Shown piece after piece: positions 24,565 through 33,084 of a stretch of DNA of 64,000 nt. The stretch spans positions 30,513 through 94,512 of the forward strand of contig NZ_JADWYX010000026.1 of NCBI RefSeq assembly GCF_016786355.1, read 5' to 3'. The position numbers and the translations under genes were made by a program. Source of the stretch: Frankia sp. AgB1.9 (GTDB lineage Bacteria; Actinomycetota; Actinomycetes; Frankiales; Frankiaceae). How positions within the stretch are numbered: the stretch's first letter is position 1; each line of letters starts with the position of its first letter. The notes beneath the pieces are model-generated. The model saw nothing but the letters and a program-made list of their open reading frames with translations. It had not been told where the DNA came from and did no database searches.

Positions 24565-25326
24565 CTACCGACCGGTCCAGACTGGCGGCCGCCGTTCGGC
24601 GAACGCGACGGCGCCTTCCCTGGCGTCGTCGCTGCCGAAGATCGGGCCGATCAGCTTGTGGAAGCGGTTCAGCTCCTCAGGGTCGGTTCCGCCGCCGACC
24701 GTGCGCATCTGCTCCTTGGTGAACCGCACCGCGAGCGGGGCGTTGGCGGCGATCCGCTCGGCCAGCTTCAGGGCCTCGGCGCGCACCTCGGACGCCGGGA
24801 CGACGCGGTTGACCAGCCCGAGCTCGTAGGCCCGGGCCGCGTCGACCGGGTCACCGGTCAGGCCCAGTTCCAGTGCGAGCGCGAGCGGCAGCCGGCGCGG
24901 CAGGTTCAGGATGCCACCACCCGCCGCGACCAGGCCCCGCTTCACCTCCGGCAGCCCGAAGCGGGCGCTGTCCGCGGCCACCACCAGGTCACAGGCCAGC
25001 AGCAGCTCGAACCCGCCCGCGACGGCGGGGCCGTTCGCCGCGCCGATGATCGGTTTCGGGTACAGCCGCTGGGTGAAGACCTCCAGGCCTGGACCGCTCT
25101 CGGCGAGCTGGGTGCCGCTCGACGCGAAGGCCTTCAGGTCCAGGCCGGCGCAGAACACGTCACCGGCACCGGTCAGCACGATCGCGGCGACCGTGTCGTC
25201 GCCCTCGGCGTCGGAGAGAGCCCGGCCGACGCCGGCCATCGTCGCGCCGTCCAGAGCGTTGCGCTGCTCGGGGCGGTTGAGCGTGACGATCAGCACGGCG
25301 CCCTGCTGCTCGACGAGGACAGTCAC
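24565..25326 (-). CDS. Enoyl-CoA hydratase/isomerase (crotonase family)
   Basis: 253 residues. Family motifs are NRPEQRNALDGATM, the oxyanion segment VFCAGLDLKAF, and ANGPAVAGGFELLLACDLVVAADSARFGLPEVKRGLVAAGGG. The catalytic acids of mitochondrial crotonase appear kept: Glu in GLPEVKRG and Glu in LALELGLTGDP. A C-terminal helix TKEQM is also typical. It should hydrate trans-2-enoyl-CoA esters in beta-oxidation. It lies about 150 bases downstream of the FadE gene stop on the same strand, with its own AT-rich motif at 25422. Confidence 0.88.
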   Translation of the reverse strand: MTVLVEQQGAVLIVTLNRPEQRNALDGATMAGVGRALSDAEGDDTVAAIVLTGAGDVFCAGLDLKAFASSGTQLAESGPGLEVFTQRLYPKPIIGAANGPAVAGGFELLLACDLVVAADSARFGLPEVKRGLVAAGGGILNLPRRLPLALALELGLTGDPVDAARAYELGLVNRVVPASEVRAEALKLAERIAANAPLAVRFTKEQMRTVGGGTDPEELNRFHKLIGPIFGSDDAREGAVAFAERRPPVWTGR

Positions 25327-25418
25327 GAGTTCTCTCCTTCAGCGCTGCGCACGCCGCACGGCCGCCTTCGCGGCCACGCGGCACGGGCACGGCGTCGCCG
25401 ACCCAGCCCTTTCTATAC

Positions 25419-25434
25419 CTCTAGATATTTCAGG
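25419..25434 (-). promoter_or_regulatory. AT-rich TAGATA-type operator upstream of the crotonase gene
   Basis: TAGATATTTCAG at 25422-25433 (complement CTGAAATATCTA). Read toward the crotonase gene it gives GAAATATCTAGAGG, matching GATAAATCTAGAGC in front of the Rieske gene. It is about 95 bases upstream of the start. Confidence 0.5.
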
Positions 25435-25474
25435 TCCAGCGGTTCATCATCACTGGATGGGTCTCGGCTCCCGG

Positions 25475-27754
25475 TCAGGCCTGGGACCGGGTGCCCTGGC
25501 GCGTCTTGGGGAGGCCGAGGCGCTGTTCGGCGACCAGGTTGCGGGCGATCTCGGTGGTGCCGCCCTGGATGGTCACGACGCACGAGTGGCGGGCGGCCCG
25601 TTCGATCTCGCCGTCGGCGGCGGACGCGACGACGCCGCCCGTGGCCGACGCCCGCAGGATGCCGCCCAGGCCCGCGACGTCCTGCAGCTCGCGGCTGGCC
25701 CGCTGGTAGGCCGTCGAGGCGAACAGCTTCGCGATGGTGCCGGCGACCGCGGGAGACTGGCCGGCGACGTTCAGCCAGGCGGTCCACTGGGTGAGCAGGA
25801 ACGCGGCCTCGGCGTCGGCACGGGCCCGCGCGATCGCCGTCAGCACGGCCGGGTCGTCGCCCGGCCGTTCTCCGTCCAGCCAGCTTCCCGCCGGGCCTGG
25901 AACCCGGGCCCAGGCCGTCACCGCGGCGAGCAGCGGCTCCAGCATCGCGGTGCTGCCCATGACGCCGCGTTCCAGGCTCAGCCCGACGGCCATGACCCGC
26001 CAGCCCCCGTCCACCTCGCCGATCCGGCAGGAGTCCGGGACGATCACGTCGTCGTAGAAGACCACGTTGGTCCGCTCGTCGGCGATCGTGTGGATCGGCT
26101 GGATCGTGATCCCCGGGGTGTCCATCGGCACCAGGAACATCGTCAGGCCACGGTGCTTGGGCACGTCGGGGTTGGTGCGGGTCAGCAGCAGGCAGTGCGC
26201 GGCGGTGTGCGCCAGCGTGGTCCACATCTTCTGGCCGTCGATCCGCCAGGCCGACCGCGCGTCGTCCACGGGCACGGCCCGGGTGCGCGCGGACGCGACG
26301 TCCGAGCCCGCGCCCGGCTCCGAGTAGCCGAGCACCGCCGTCGCCTCGCCGGCCAGCAGCCGAGGCAGCACCTCGGCCCGCAGCGCCGGGCTCCCGAGCT
26401 GGTCCAGCACCCCGGCGACGATCATGGTGGTGCCGATCCCGTGGTACGGGGCGTCGGCGAGCTCCAGCTCCCGGAACAGGGCGCCCAGCTCGAAGGGATC
26501 CCTGGCGGCGCGCTCCCCCGGCGCCGACGCGGCGAGCCAGCCACGCTCGGCCAGCGCCCGGTGCAGCGCGGGCACGTGCACGGTGCCGGTCCGGCGGGCC
26601 TGTGCGCGGACCTCGTCGGTGAGCCAGGACCGCGTGAAGGCCCGCACCTCGGCGGCGAACGCCGCGACGGCAGGGCTGTGGGCGAAGCCGGGCCCGCCGT
26701 CGGCCTGGGCCGCCGCCGCGGTGGGCGCCACGTCGTCGCCGGCCTGGTTGTCGACGAGGTCGCGGCCCAGCTCCCTGGCCAGGGCGCGCGGGGCGCCGGC
26801 CAGCGCCGGATAGGCGCGGGCGCGGCGGAAGTACAGCTGGGCGTCGTGCTCGACGGCGACCCCGAGCCCACCGTGGTACTGCACCGCGCGCTCGGCGGAC
26901 TGCCGGGCGGCGTCGGTGGCGAACAGCGCCGCCATGAACGCGAGCTGGCGACCGTCGGCCCCGGTCACCGACCGCTGCCCGCTCTCCAGGCTCCAGGCCG
27001 CCTCCCGGGCCAGCAGCGCGGAGGCGTCGACGAGTCCCGGCAGGTCGGCGAGGCCGTGCTGGACGCCTTGGAAGGAGCCGACTGGCACCCCGAACTGGAC
27101 CCGCTCCTTCACCCACCGGGTCGCGAGACCGAGCGCGCCGTCCGCGAGACCGGCCAGCCAGCCGGCCACCAGGACCAACCACTCCGCCCGCGCCCGCGCG
27201 AAGGCCGTCACGGCTTCTTCCCCGCCGAGCACCACGGCACCCGCCAGGTCGCGGTCGGCGACGGGCAGGTCCCCCTGATTGGCCGTCGCGGCCGGCGGCT
27301 CACCGCGCTTCGCGACCACCTGCCCGTCGACGACCGCCAGCACCAGGCCGGCGACCGCACCCGCTGGAACCGCCACGCCGAGACCGGCGCGCACCCGGGT
27401 AGCCAGCGTCGCGACCAGCTCACCCGCGACGACGGCCGGCAGGTCGGGATGACCCGGCGCCACGGCGGCGAGCAGCCGCGCCGCCGCGACGTGCTCGGCG
27501 AACGGCACTGGCGCCAGCCCGCGGCCCAGCTCGACCGCGGCGATCACCGACGCGTGCAGGCCGGCGCCGCCGCCGTCGTGCTCCACGCCGACCGCCAGGC
27601 CGGGCAGCCCGGCCGCGCAAAGCTCGGCCCAGAGCTTCGGGTCATACCCCAGCGGCTCGGCGGCCCGCGCGGCCGCGAGGCCCGGATGGCGAGCAAGGAC
27701 GGCCTCGACCAGGTCCCGCGCCGCGGCGGACGCCTCATCCAACGACAGGTCCAT
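25475..27754 (-). CDS. Fused double acyl-CoA dehydrogenase (FadE type)
   Basis: 759 residues containing two acyl-CoA dehydrogenase modules in tandem. Module 1 (about 1-375) has FDLSLDEASAAARDLVEAVL-like helices and VQFGVPVGSFQGVQHGLADLPG plus AVQYHGGLGVAVEHDAQLYFRRA. Module 2 (about 385-759) has TVLGYSEPGAGSDVASARTRAV (flavin-contact strand), WRIDGQKMWTTLAHTA, and the C-terminal CVVTIQGGTTEIARNLVAEQRLGLP. Such fusions occur among mycobacterial FadE proteins. They act as the alpha-beta oxidation step on steroid side chains or long acyl-CoAs; here that fits with the adjacent Rieske enzyme. Confidence 0.86.
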   Translation of the reverse strand: MDLSLDEASAAARDLVEAVLARHPGLAAARAAEPLGYDPKLWAELCAAGLPGLAVGVEHDGGGAGLHASVIAAVELGRGLAPVPFAEHVAAARLLAAVAPGHPDLPAVVAGELVATLATRVRAGLGVAVPAGAVAGLVLAVVDGQVVAKRGEPPAATANQGDLPVADRDLAGAVVLGGEEAVTAFARARAEWLVLVAGWLAGLADGALGLATRWVKERVQFGVPVGSFQGVQHGLADLPGLVDASALLAREAAWSLESGQRSVTGADGRQLAFMAALFATDAARQSAERAVQYHGGLGVAVEHDAQLYFRRARAYPALAGAPRALARELGRDLVDNQAGDDVAPTAAAAQADGGPGFAHSPAVAAFAAEVRAFTRSWLTDEVRAQARRTGTVHVPALHRALAERGWLAASAPGERAARDPFELGALFRELELADAPYHGIGTTMIVAGVLDQLGSPALRAEVLPRLLAGEATAVLGYSEPGAGSDVASARTRAVPVDDARSAWRIDGQKMWTTLAHTAAHCLLLTRTNPDVPKHRGLTMFLVPMDTPGITIQPIHTIADERTNVVFYDDVIVPDSCRIGEVDGGWRVMAVGLSLERGVMGSTAMLEPLLAAVTAWARVPGPAGSWLDGERPGDDPAVLTAIARARADAEAAFLLTQWTAWLNVAGQSPAVAGTIAKLFASTAYQRASRELQDVAGLGGILRASATGGVVASAADGEIERAARHSCVVTIQGGTTEIARNLVAEQRLGLPKTRQGTRSQA

Positions 27755-27826
27755 CAGTCTCTCCCGAGGTCGGCCGCCTGCCGGGCGACGGATCCGGCGC
27801 CATCCGTCCGACTGGACGCTCGGCGC

Positions 27827-27838
27827 TTAAGATCTTTA
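27827..27838. promoter_or_regulatory. AT-rich imperfect palindrome in the fadE/Rieske divergent region
   Basis: TTAAGATCTTTA contains the perfect core AAGATCTT and is followed by a TATATATATTAT run to 27847. It sits 73 bases upstream of the FadE start and differs from the TAGATA motif at 27982. Confidence 0.4.
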
Positions 27839-27981
27839 TATATATTATCCACACAGGGCGCCGCCCCGGCGAGATCCGCAGGTCAGCCCACGTGCCCGTC
27901 TGCCCCTGCCGAGGAGCACATGACCGGTCCAGCTCGCTCGTGCCAGGTCGTGACGTCCTTGCCACCCCTCCGAGCGGGTGT

Positions 27982-27993
27982 TAGATAAATCTA
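27982..27993. promoter_or_regulatory. TAGATAAATCTA operator upstream of the Rieske gene
   Basis: TAGAT-AA-ATCTA is a perfect 12-base palindrome located 25 bases before the Rieske start codon. Related sequences are at 25422, 31026 and 60138, in each case in the promoter region of a catabolic gene or gene relic. Confidence 0.6.
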
Positions 27994-28017
27994 GAGCTTT
28001 TAGCGAGGGGAAGTCGG

Positions 28018-29013
28018 ATGAAGGTTCCGTTCACCTGGAAGCCCACCGGCTGGTTCATGGTCGGCTGGTCGGGCGAGTTCGCCACCGGGGCGGTCCGGTC
28101 GCTGCGGTACTTCGGCGAGGAGCTGGTCGCCTACCGGGACGACGACGGCGAGCTTCACGTGATGCAGGCCCACTGTCGGCACCTGGGCGCGCACCTCGGG
28201 CACGGCGGCAAGGTCAACGGCGACTGCATCGAGTGCCCGTTCCACGGCTGGGGCTGGGGACCGGACGGCCGGAACCGCTACATCCCCTACCAGGACAAGC
28301 CCAACCGCGCCGCCCAGCTGCGGGTCTACCCGGTCCGTGAGCAGTACGGCTGCGTGTTCGTCTGGCACCAGCCCCAGGGCGCGGAGCCCGGCTGGGAGAT
28401 GCCCGATATTTTTCGGATCTTCCCCCAGTACGAGACCGACCCGGGCGCCTACTACCCGCCCTACCCAGCCATGTCGCGCAAGATGGAACGCGAACCGGTC
28501 CACCCGCAGATCCCGGGCGAGAACGCCGCGGACAGCATGCACTTCCGCTACGTCCACCACGCCACCGTCACACCGGTCCTGGTCGACTGGCAGGCCGACG
28601 ACCACGGCTGGCTGTTCGAGACCGGCTGGCCCGACAAGCGCAGCGACGACCCCGCCGCGATGGCGCTGAACATCCACAGCTACCTGTTCGGCCTCGGCGG
28701 CGCGATCAGCGCCTTCGACGGCACGACCAACTACCGCCTGATCTTCGCGACCACGCCCGTCGAGGACGGCTGCTCGGACATGTTCTACTCGATCTGGTGG
28801 CCCCGCCTCCCCGGCGACGAGTCCGACACCCCGCCGCCCGACGTCCTCGAACGCATCGAGAAGGAGTTCCTCTCCACCCTCGACGACGACCTCGAGATCT
28901 GGCGCTACCAGGACTACATCGACCACCCCGTGCTCGCCATCCAGGACGCGAAGCCCTACATGGCCTACCGCCGCTGGGCCACCCAGTTCTACGAGCTCCC
29001 GCCCAGCGCATGA
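28018..29013 (+). CDS. Rieske non-haem iron oxygenase (KshA-like)
   Basis: 331 residues. The Rieske [2Fe-2S] ligands are CRH (Cys53, His55) and CPFHGW (Cys73, His76), in AHCRHLGAHLGHGGKVNGDCIECPFHGWGWG. The mononuclear iron site is in GENAADSMHFRYVHHATV, with His175 and His180 and a preceding Asp. The length and C-terminal region (ERIEKEFLSTLDDDLEIWRYQDY) match the terminal oxygenase of 3-ketosteroid 9-alpha-hydroxylase and relatives. Electrons would come from a reductase not seen here. The gene starts at ATG 28018 after GAGGGGAAG and overlaps the following crotonase by four bases. Confidence 0.85.
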   Translation: MKVPFTWKPTGWFMVGWSGEFATGAVRSLRYFGEELVAYRDDDGELHVMQAHCRHLGAHLGHGGKVNGDCIECPFHGWGWGPDGRNRYIPYQDKPNRAAQLRVYPVREQYGCVFVWHQPQGAEPGWEMPDIFRIFPQYETDPGAYYPPYPAMSRKMEREPVHPQIPGENAADSMHFRYVHHATVTPVLVDWQADDHGWLFETGWPDKRSDDPAAMALNIHSYLFGLGGAISAFDGTTNYRLIFATTPVEDGCSDMFYSIWWPRLPGDESDTPPPDVLERIEKEFLSTLDDDLEIWRYQDYIDHPVLAIQDAKPYMAYRRWATQFYELPPSA

Positions 29014-29879
29014 CGGCGGCTTCCGCGTTCGAGGATGTCCGCCTGGAGATCGAGGATCCCGTCGCGGTCGTCACGATCGATCGGCCCGGGAGCATGAACG
29101 CCTTCCGGGGGCAGACGCTGCGGGAGCTTCGGGAGGCGTTCTCGCTCGCGGAGCAGGATCGCCGAGTGGTCGGGATCGTGCTGACCGGCGCGGGCGACCG
29201 GGCCTTCTCGGCCGGCCTCGACGTCTCCGTCCTGCAGGCCCAGGTCAGTGGAGGCCCTGACGCCGCGCGGCGGCCAGCGGACGAGGGGGGCTGGGGCGGG
29301 CCGTTCCCCGGCTCCCCTGCCATGGCGGACATGGCGCGGATGCTGACCTGGCCGCTGGCGATCCGTAAGCCGGTGATCGCGGCGGTGAACGGGGTGTGCG
29401 CCGGCGGGGCGTTCCTGCTGGCCGCGGCCTGCGACCTGCGGTTCGCCGCCGACACCGCGGGGTTCACGACGGTGTACTCCCGTCGCGGCCTGATCGCGGA
29501 GCAGGGCGTCAGCTGGCTGCTTCCACGCCTCATCGGGCCGGCGCACGCCCTTGACCTGCTGTGGACGTCCCGCGTCGTCCCCGCGCGGGAGGCGCTGGCC
29601 ATCGGCCTCGCGCAGCGCGTCGTCCCGCCAGAAGGCCTGCTGGACGAGTGCCGCGCGTACATCGCGCAGCTAGCCCGGGTCGCGTCGCCGTTCTCGATGA
29701 TGGCGTCGAAGCAGCTGGTCTACCAGCACCTCCAGCAGGCCCTGGCGGAGGCGGTCGACCAGGCTGACGCGCTGATGCACGAGTCGTTCGAACGCGCCGA
29801 CCCCGTGGAAGGTGCGTTGTCCTTCTTCGAGCGCCGCGACCCGAAGTTCCAGCGTCTGGACGTGCACCGAGCCGACTGA
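29010..29879 (+). CDS. Crotonase-family protein with altered active site
   Basis: 289 residues, starting at the ATG that overlaps the Rieske stop (ATGA). The fold is clear from VVTIDRPGSMNAFRGQTLRELREAF, LTGAGDRAFSAGLDVS and ANGVCAGGAFLLAAACDLRFAADTAGFTTVYSRRGLIAEQGVSWLLPRLIG. However, the position of the first catalytic Glu (PE in FGLPEVKRG of the 24565 paralogue) is VYS here, and the second is ALDLLW (Asp). Hydratase activity is therefore unlikely; isomerase, hydrolase or C-C hydrolase chemistry is more probable. Translational coupling to the Rieske gene indicates the same pathway. Confidence 0.82.
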   Translation: MTAASAFEDVRLEIEDPVAVVTIDRPGSMNAFRGQTLRELREAFSLAEQDRRVVGIVLTGAGDRAFSAGLDVSVLQAQVSGGPDAARRPADEGGWGGPFPGSPAMADMARMLTWPLAIRKPVIAAVNGVCAGGAFLLAAACDLRFAADTAGFTTVYSRRGLIAEQGVSWLLPRLIGPAHALDLLWTSRVVPAREALAIGLAQRVVPPEGLLDECRAYIAQLARVASPFSMMASKQLVYQHLQQALAEAVDQADALMHESFERADPVEGALSFFERRDPKFQRLDVHRAD

Positions 29880-29970
29880 CCCGGCAGCGCGTGGCCTCAC
29901 GGCCTCGGCTGCCTGCTCGTCGGTGGGCCGCGGTGACCAGTCGAACCTCGCCGTTCCGGCCCGAGGCCGG

Positions 29971-30990
29971 CTACCCGGCGCGCGGCCCGCGCACCGCCTC
30001 CAACACGGCCGCGACTGTCTCCGCGGGCGTGCCCTCCGGAAGGCTGAACATGAGCCGGTCGACCACGCCCTCGAAGCGTTCCCGGACGCGGTCGGCGAGC
30101 GTGTCGAGTGGCCCGACGACGGCGAAGGCGTCGAGGACCTCGTCGTCGATCAGCTTGCCCATCGCCGCCCACTCCCCCCGCAGCGACAGCGCCCGCAGCT
30201 CGGTCTGCAGCTCGCCCCAGCCGTGCAGGTCGAGCACACCCCGGTACGCGGGGGTCGAGCCGTAGAAGGCGATCCGCTGGCGCATCGCGTCGGCGGTGAC
30301 CTCGACCTCGGCCGCCGTGCGCCCGGTCGCCACGAAGGCCGGGTAGCAGACCTGGATGTCACCGCGGCCCCGGCCGGCTCGGGTGAGACCGTCCGCCAGC
30401 GCCGGAAGGGTCACCTCCTGGAGGTACCGGCGGGTGGTGAAGGCATGGGTGTGCATGCCGTCCGCCACCTCGCCGCACATCCGGGTCATCGCCGTCCCGA
30501 CCGCGGCCACGAAGACCCTCGGCTGGCCGTAGGCGTGCGGCTCGGGGACGAAGGTCGGCGTCATGAGCGTGTGCGTGAAGAACTCACCCTCGAACCGCAG
30601 CGGCGTCCCGTCCTGCCAGGACGTCCAGATCGCCCGCAGGGCCAGGATGAACTCCCGCATCCGGCTGACCGGCTGGCCCCACGGCATGCCGAACCGCTTC
30701 TCGATGTGCGGGCGAACCTGCGAGCCGAGGCCCAGGACGAACCTGCCCCCGGAATACGACTGCAGGTCCCAGCCGAGCTGCGCGACGGACATCGGGTTAC
30801 GCGCGAACGCCACCGCGATGCAGGTCCCGATCTCCAGGCGCGACGTGTGCTCCGCGGCAAGCACGAGCGGCAGGAAGGGATCATGGTTCACCTCGCCGCA
30901 CCACGCGCCGTCGTACCCCTGCCGCTCCAGCGCGGCCGCTGTGGCCGGCACCCGCGCGAGCACGGATGGCAGCCCGCCGTCGATTCTCAT
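29971..30990 (-). CDS. F420-dependent LLM class oxidoreductase (TIGR03617-like)
   Basis: About 339 residues from ATG 30990; a longer frame to 31431 would cross AT-rich promoter DNA and begins with low-complexity residues. Signatures: VPATAAALERQGYDGAWCGEVNHDPFLPLVLAAEHTSRLEIGTCIAVAFARNPMSVAQLGWDLQSYSGGRFVLGLGSQVRPHIEKRFGMPW, where RPHIEKRFGMPW closely resembles the F420-dependent TIGR03617 group. The end PEGTPAETVAAVLEAVRG is typical too. It probably oxidises or reduces an alcohol or ketone in the steroid-like catabolic cluster; the exact substrate is unknown. Confidence 0.84.
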   Translation of the reverse strand: MRIDGGLPSVLARVPATAAALERQGYDGAWCGEVNHDPFLPLVLAAEHTSRLEIGTCIAVAFARNPMSVAQLGWDLQSYSGGRFVLGLGSQVRPHIEKRFGMPWGQPVSRMREFILALRAIWTSWQDGTPLRFEGEFFTHTLMTPTFVPEPHAYGQPRVFVAAVGTAMTRMCGEVADGMHTHAFTTRRYLQEVTLPALADGLTRAGRGRGDIQVCYPAFVATGRTAAEVEVTADAMRQRIAFYGSTPAYRGVLDLHGWGELQTELRALSLRGEWAAMGKLIDDEVLDAFAVVGPLDTLADRVRERFEGVVDRLMFSLPEGTPAETVAAVLEAVRGPRAG

Positions 30991-31025
30991 GACGCCCGAC
31001 TCTAGCCGCGACGCCCCGAAAAATT

Positions 31026-31035
31026 TAGATGTATC
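31026..31035 (-). promoter_or_regulatory. TAGATGTATC motif upstream of the LLM oxidoreductase
   Basis: TAGATGTATC (complement GATACATCTA) lies 36 bases before the 30990 start. Read toward the gene it is GATACATCTAAA, matching the conserved GAWAnATCTA of the Rieske and crotonase promoters. Confidence 0.5.
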
Positions 31036-31097
31036 GACCCGTCGGGGCGAGCGGTGGGCGTCACGGACCGCCCCCTCGCTTGCGTTCGTCGCCGATG

Positions 31098-31114
31098 ACG
31101 CAATAAAATTGCGT
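31098..31114. promoter_or_regulatory. Perfect palindrome ACGCAAT-AAA-ATTGCGT
   Basis: A perfect 7-bp inverted repeat with a 3-base spacer lies in the region between the divergent LLM oxidoreductase (30990) and TIGR03085-family gene (31250). A further half-site TGCAATACG follows. It is a good candidate operator for a TetR- or MarR-type regulator encoded elsewhere. Confidence 0.5.
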
Positions 31115-31249
31115 GCAATACGACGTTCGTCGGCCTGACCTAGCGGACGCCCGCCAGAGCCCGATCCGCGGTGGGTCAGGGTGCCCGAGCGGTCCGGACC
31201 AGGTCCGCCCCGTCGATTTCGATCAAGCGAAGCCAGGAGGCCACGCTCC

Positions 31250-31927
31250 ATGCTGCCGAATGACCACAAGGGAGCTGCCCCTGAGGGCGCCGTCGCCGCG
31301 CCCGGCCGCGAGACCGGGTACGCCCGCGCGGAGCGTGCGTCCCTGGCGGATCTGCTGTCCGAGGCCGGTCCGGACCGGCCGACGTTGTGTACCGGATGGA
31401 CGACGCACGACCTCGTGGCCCACCTCGTCACCCGCGAACGCGTGCCCTACGCGGCGCCCGGCCTCGTGGTTCCCGCGTTGCACGGGGTCACCGAGCGCGC
31501 CGAGCGAGCGACCGGTCAGGCGCACTCCTTCCCGGACCTGGTCGAGATGTTCCGCTCAGGTCCGCCTCGCTGGAATCCGGCCCGGATTCGCCGATTCGAC
31601 GACGCCACCAACACGAACGAGTTCTACGTCCACTACGCCGACGTCGACCGGGCCAGGCCAGGCTTCACCTCGCGAGAGGTCGATCCCGCCATACGCACCA
31701 GGATCTGGTCGGCGTTGCGGCTGCTGGCCCGCTCCGGATATCGCGGGACGGACGCCGAGATAGTCGCCGAGCGCACCGACACCCACGAGCGGCGCGTCCT
31801 CCGGCGGGGCGGGCCGACCGTCGTCATAGCCGGGCTCCCCGAGGAGCTGCTGCTACACGCCTTCGGCCGACGCTCGGTCGCGCAGGTCGAGCTACGAGGC
31901 GACCCGACGGCAGTCGCCACGTTCTGA
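31250..31927 (+). CDS. TIGR03085-family protein (DinB/maleylpyruvate isomerase-like metal-binding domain)
   Basis: 225 residues from ATG 31250 with AGGAGG at 31235-31240. The N-terminal helix ERASLADLLSEAGPDRPTLCTGWTTHDLVAHLVTRERVPYAAPGLVVP is the mycothiol-dependent maleylpyruvate isomerase-like metal-binding pattern, with HD and H as likely zinc/iron ligands. FYVHYADVDRARPGFTSREVD follows, in which His is conserved. TIGR03085 proteins are actinobacterial; many act in mycothiol-dependent chemistry but the reaction of this group is unknown. An upstream in-frame start at 31181 lacks a good ribosome site. Confidence 0.78.
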   Translation: MLPNDHKGAAPEGAVAAPGRETGYARAERASLADLLSEAGPDRPTLCTGWTTHDLVAHLVTRERVPYAAPGLVVPALHGVTERAERATGQAHSFPDLVEMFRSGPPRWNPARIRRFDDATNTNEFYVHYADVDRARPGFTSREVDPAIRTRIWSALRLLARSGYRGTDAEIVAERTDTHERRVLRRGGPTVVIAGLPEELLLHAFGRRSVAQVELRGDPTAVATF

Positions 31928-32033
31928 CGCCGCCGACCCTTGAGGGCGTAGGCCCGGTCCTCCTACACGGGGTGAGCGACGTACGTCGTCGGCACCAGCC
32001 TGGGCCCGCGCCACTTTCGCGGGTGGTTCCCGT

Positions 32034-32106
32034 GATCGCTGTTTCGGCCCTCCGGTGGTCGTTACTGGGGCTTTTTCACAGCCACCAGAGGGCGAAAACG
32101 GCGATC
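32034..32106. repeat. 73-bp palindromic intergenic repeat, copy C
   Basis: Begins GATCGCTGTTTCGGCCCT and ends AGGGCGAAAACGGCGATC, between the convergent TIGR03085-family gene and an SDR gene. Arms match the other copies closely; the centre differs. Confidence 0.88.
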
Positions 32107-32165
32107 AAGGTGACGGACGGACCTCGGGCGCCGCGGACGCCTGGGACGACACCGGCTGGCGATCG

Positions 32166-32990
32166 CTAGCCGAGGGCGCCGGTCAGGATGGCGGCGACCG
32201 AGCCGCCGTCGACGAGCAGGTCGATGCCGGAGATGAAGCTGGCGGCGGGACTGAGCAGGAACGCGGCCGCGGCGGCGATGTCGTCGGGGGTGCCGAGCCG
32301 CTTGGCGTTGGAGGCGTCGATCATCATGCGCATGATGGCGCCGTTCTCGCTGGCGAGCTCGGCGGCGCCCATCGGGGTGGCGATGATGCCGGGGCTGATG
32401 GAGTTGATCCGCGCGCCGCGCCCGGCCCAGGTGGTGCTGGCCGCCTGCACGCGGACCTGGTTGGCACGTTTGGCGAAGCCATAGGCCTGGCCGCTGTCGG
32501 AGAACAGTTCGAGGCTGGTGGCCGGGAGCGTGAGCAGTTCGGCCGCCGGGGTGGTGGCGAGCTGGCGGGCGACGTCCGGCGGCAGGGGCGGCGTCAGGTG
32601 CCCGGCCATGCTGGAGATGACGACGCCGGCCCCGCCCGGCGCGACGACGTCCGCGAACTCCTCCAGCACCAACGCGACCCCGAGCAGGTCCACCGCCAGG
32701 ACCGCGGCCACTGGAGCCTGCACGGGAGAAAGCCCGGCCGTGTGCGCGACCGACCGCACCGGCCCCAACGATCCGGCCTGCTTGGCGAACGCCACGACGG
32801 ACTCGGGCGAGGACACGTCGACCACGGCCGTGGCCACGGCGTGACCCTCGGCCTCCAGCCTCTCGGCGGCCGACGCCAGGATCGCCTCGTCGAAATCGGC
32901 GATCAGAAGCTGGGCGCCGGAGCCGATCCGGCGGGCGATCGCCAGGCCCATCCCACCGACACCGATCACCACAGCGACATCGCGTTCCAT
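32166..32990 (-). CDS. Short-chain dehydrogenase/reductase
   Basis: 274 residues. The Rossmann site is VVIGVGGMGLAIARRIG with GxGGMG replacing the usual TGxxxGIG. The catalytic segment SDSGQAYGFAKRANQ holds the Tyr-xxx-Lys, and ARINSISPGIIATPMGAAEL is the typical PG motif. The end PDDIAAAAAFLLSPAASFISGIDLLVDGG is classical SDR, suggesting an NAD(P)-dependent alcohol dehydrogenase/epimerase. It is divergent from the TetR gene at 33085 and probably repressed by it. Confidence 0.84.
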   Translation of the reverse strand: MERDVAVVIGVGGMGLAIARRIGSGAQLLIADFDEAILASAAERLEAEGHAVATAVVDVSSPESVVAFAKQAGSLGPVRSVAHTAGLSPVQAPVAAVLAVDLLGVALVLEEFADVVAPGGAGVVISSMAGHLTPPLPPDVARQLATTPAAELLTLPATSLELFSDSGQAYGFAKRANQVRVQAASTTWAGRGARINSISPGIIATPMGAAELASENGAIMRMMIDASNAKRLGTPDDIAAAAAFLLSPAASFISGIDLLVDGGSVAAILTGALG

Positions 32991-33084
32991 GATCCGCCTT
33001 CTTCAGGGTGCGGCCGACCACCTGTCCGCCCATTGGACGTCAGATGTCGATTATTAGACGTATGTCGGTCAGTATCCTGATGAG
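32991..33084. promoter_or_regulatory. Divergent SDR/tetR promoter
   Basis: The AT-rich patch contains GACGTCAGATGTCG (33036-33049) and GACGTATGTCG (33057-33067), similar half-sites 21 bases apart. They are candidate operators for the TetR protein, though not perfect palindromes. Confidence 0.35.

Noticed and set aside
24911..27988. 1025-codon plus-strand frame opposite crotonase and FadE
   Set aside because: Antisense to clearly conserved enzymes and compositionally biased. No start or domain is recognisable.
31000..31431. N-terminal extension of the LLM oxidoreductase to 31431
   Set aside because: It would cross two operator-like AT-rich elements and has no homologous N-terminal motif. ATG 30990 begins the family core.
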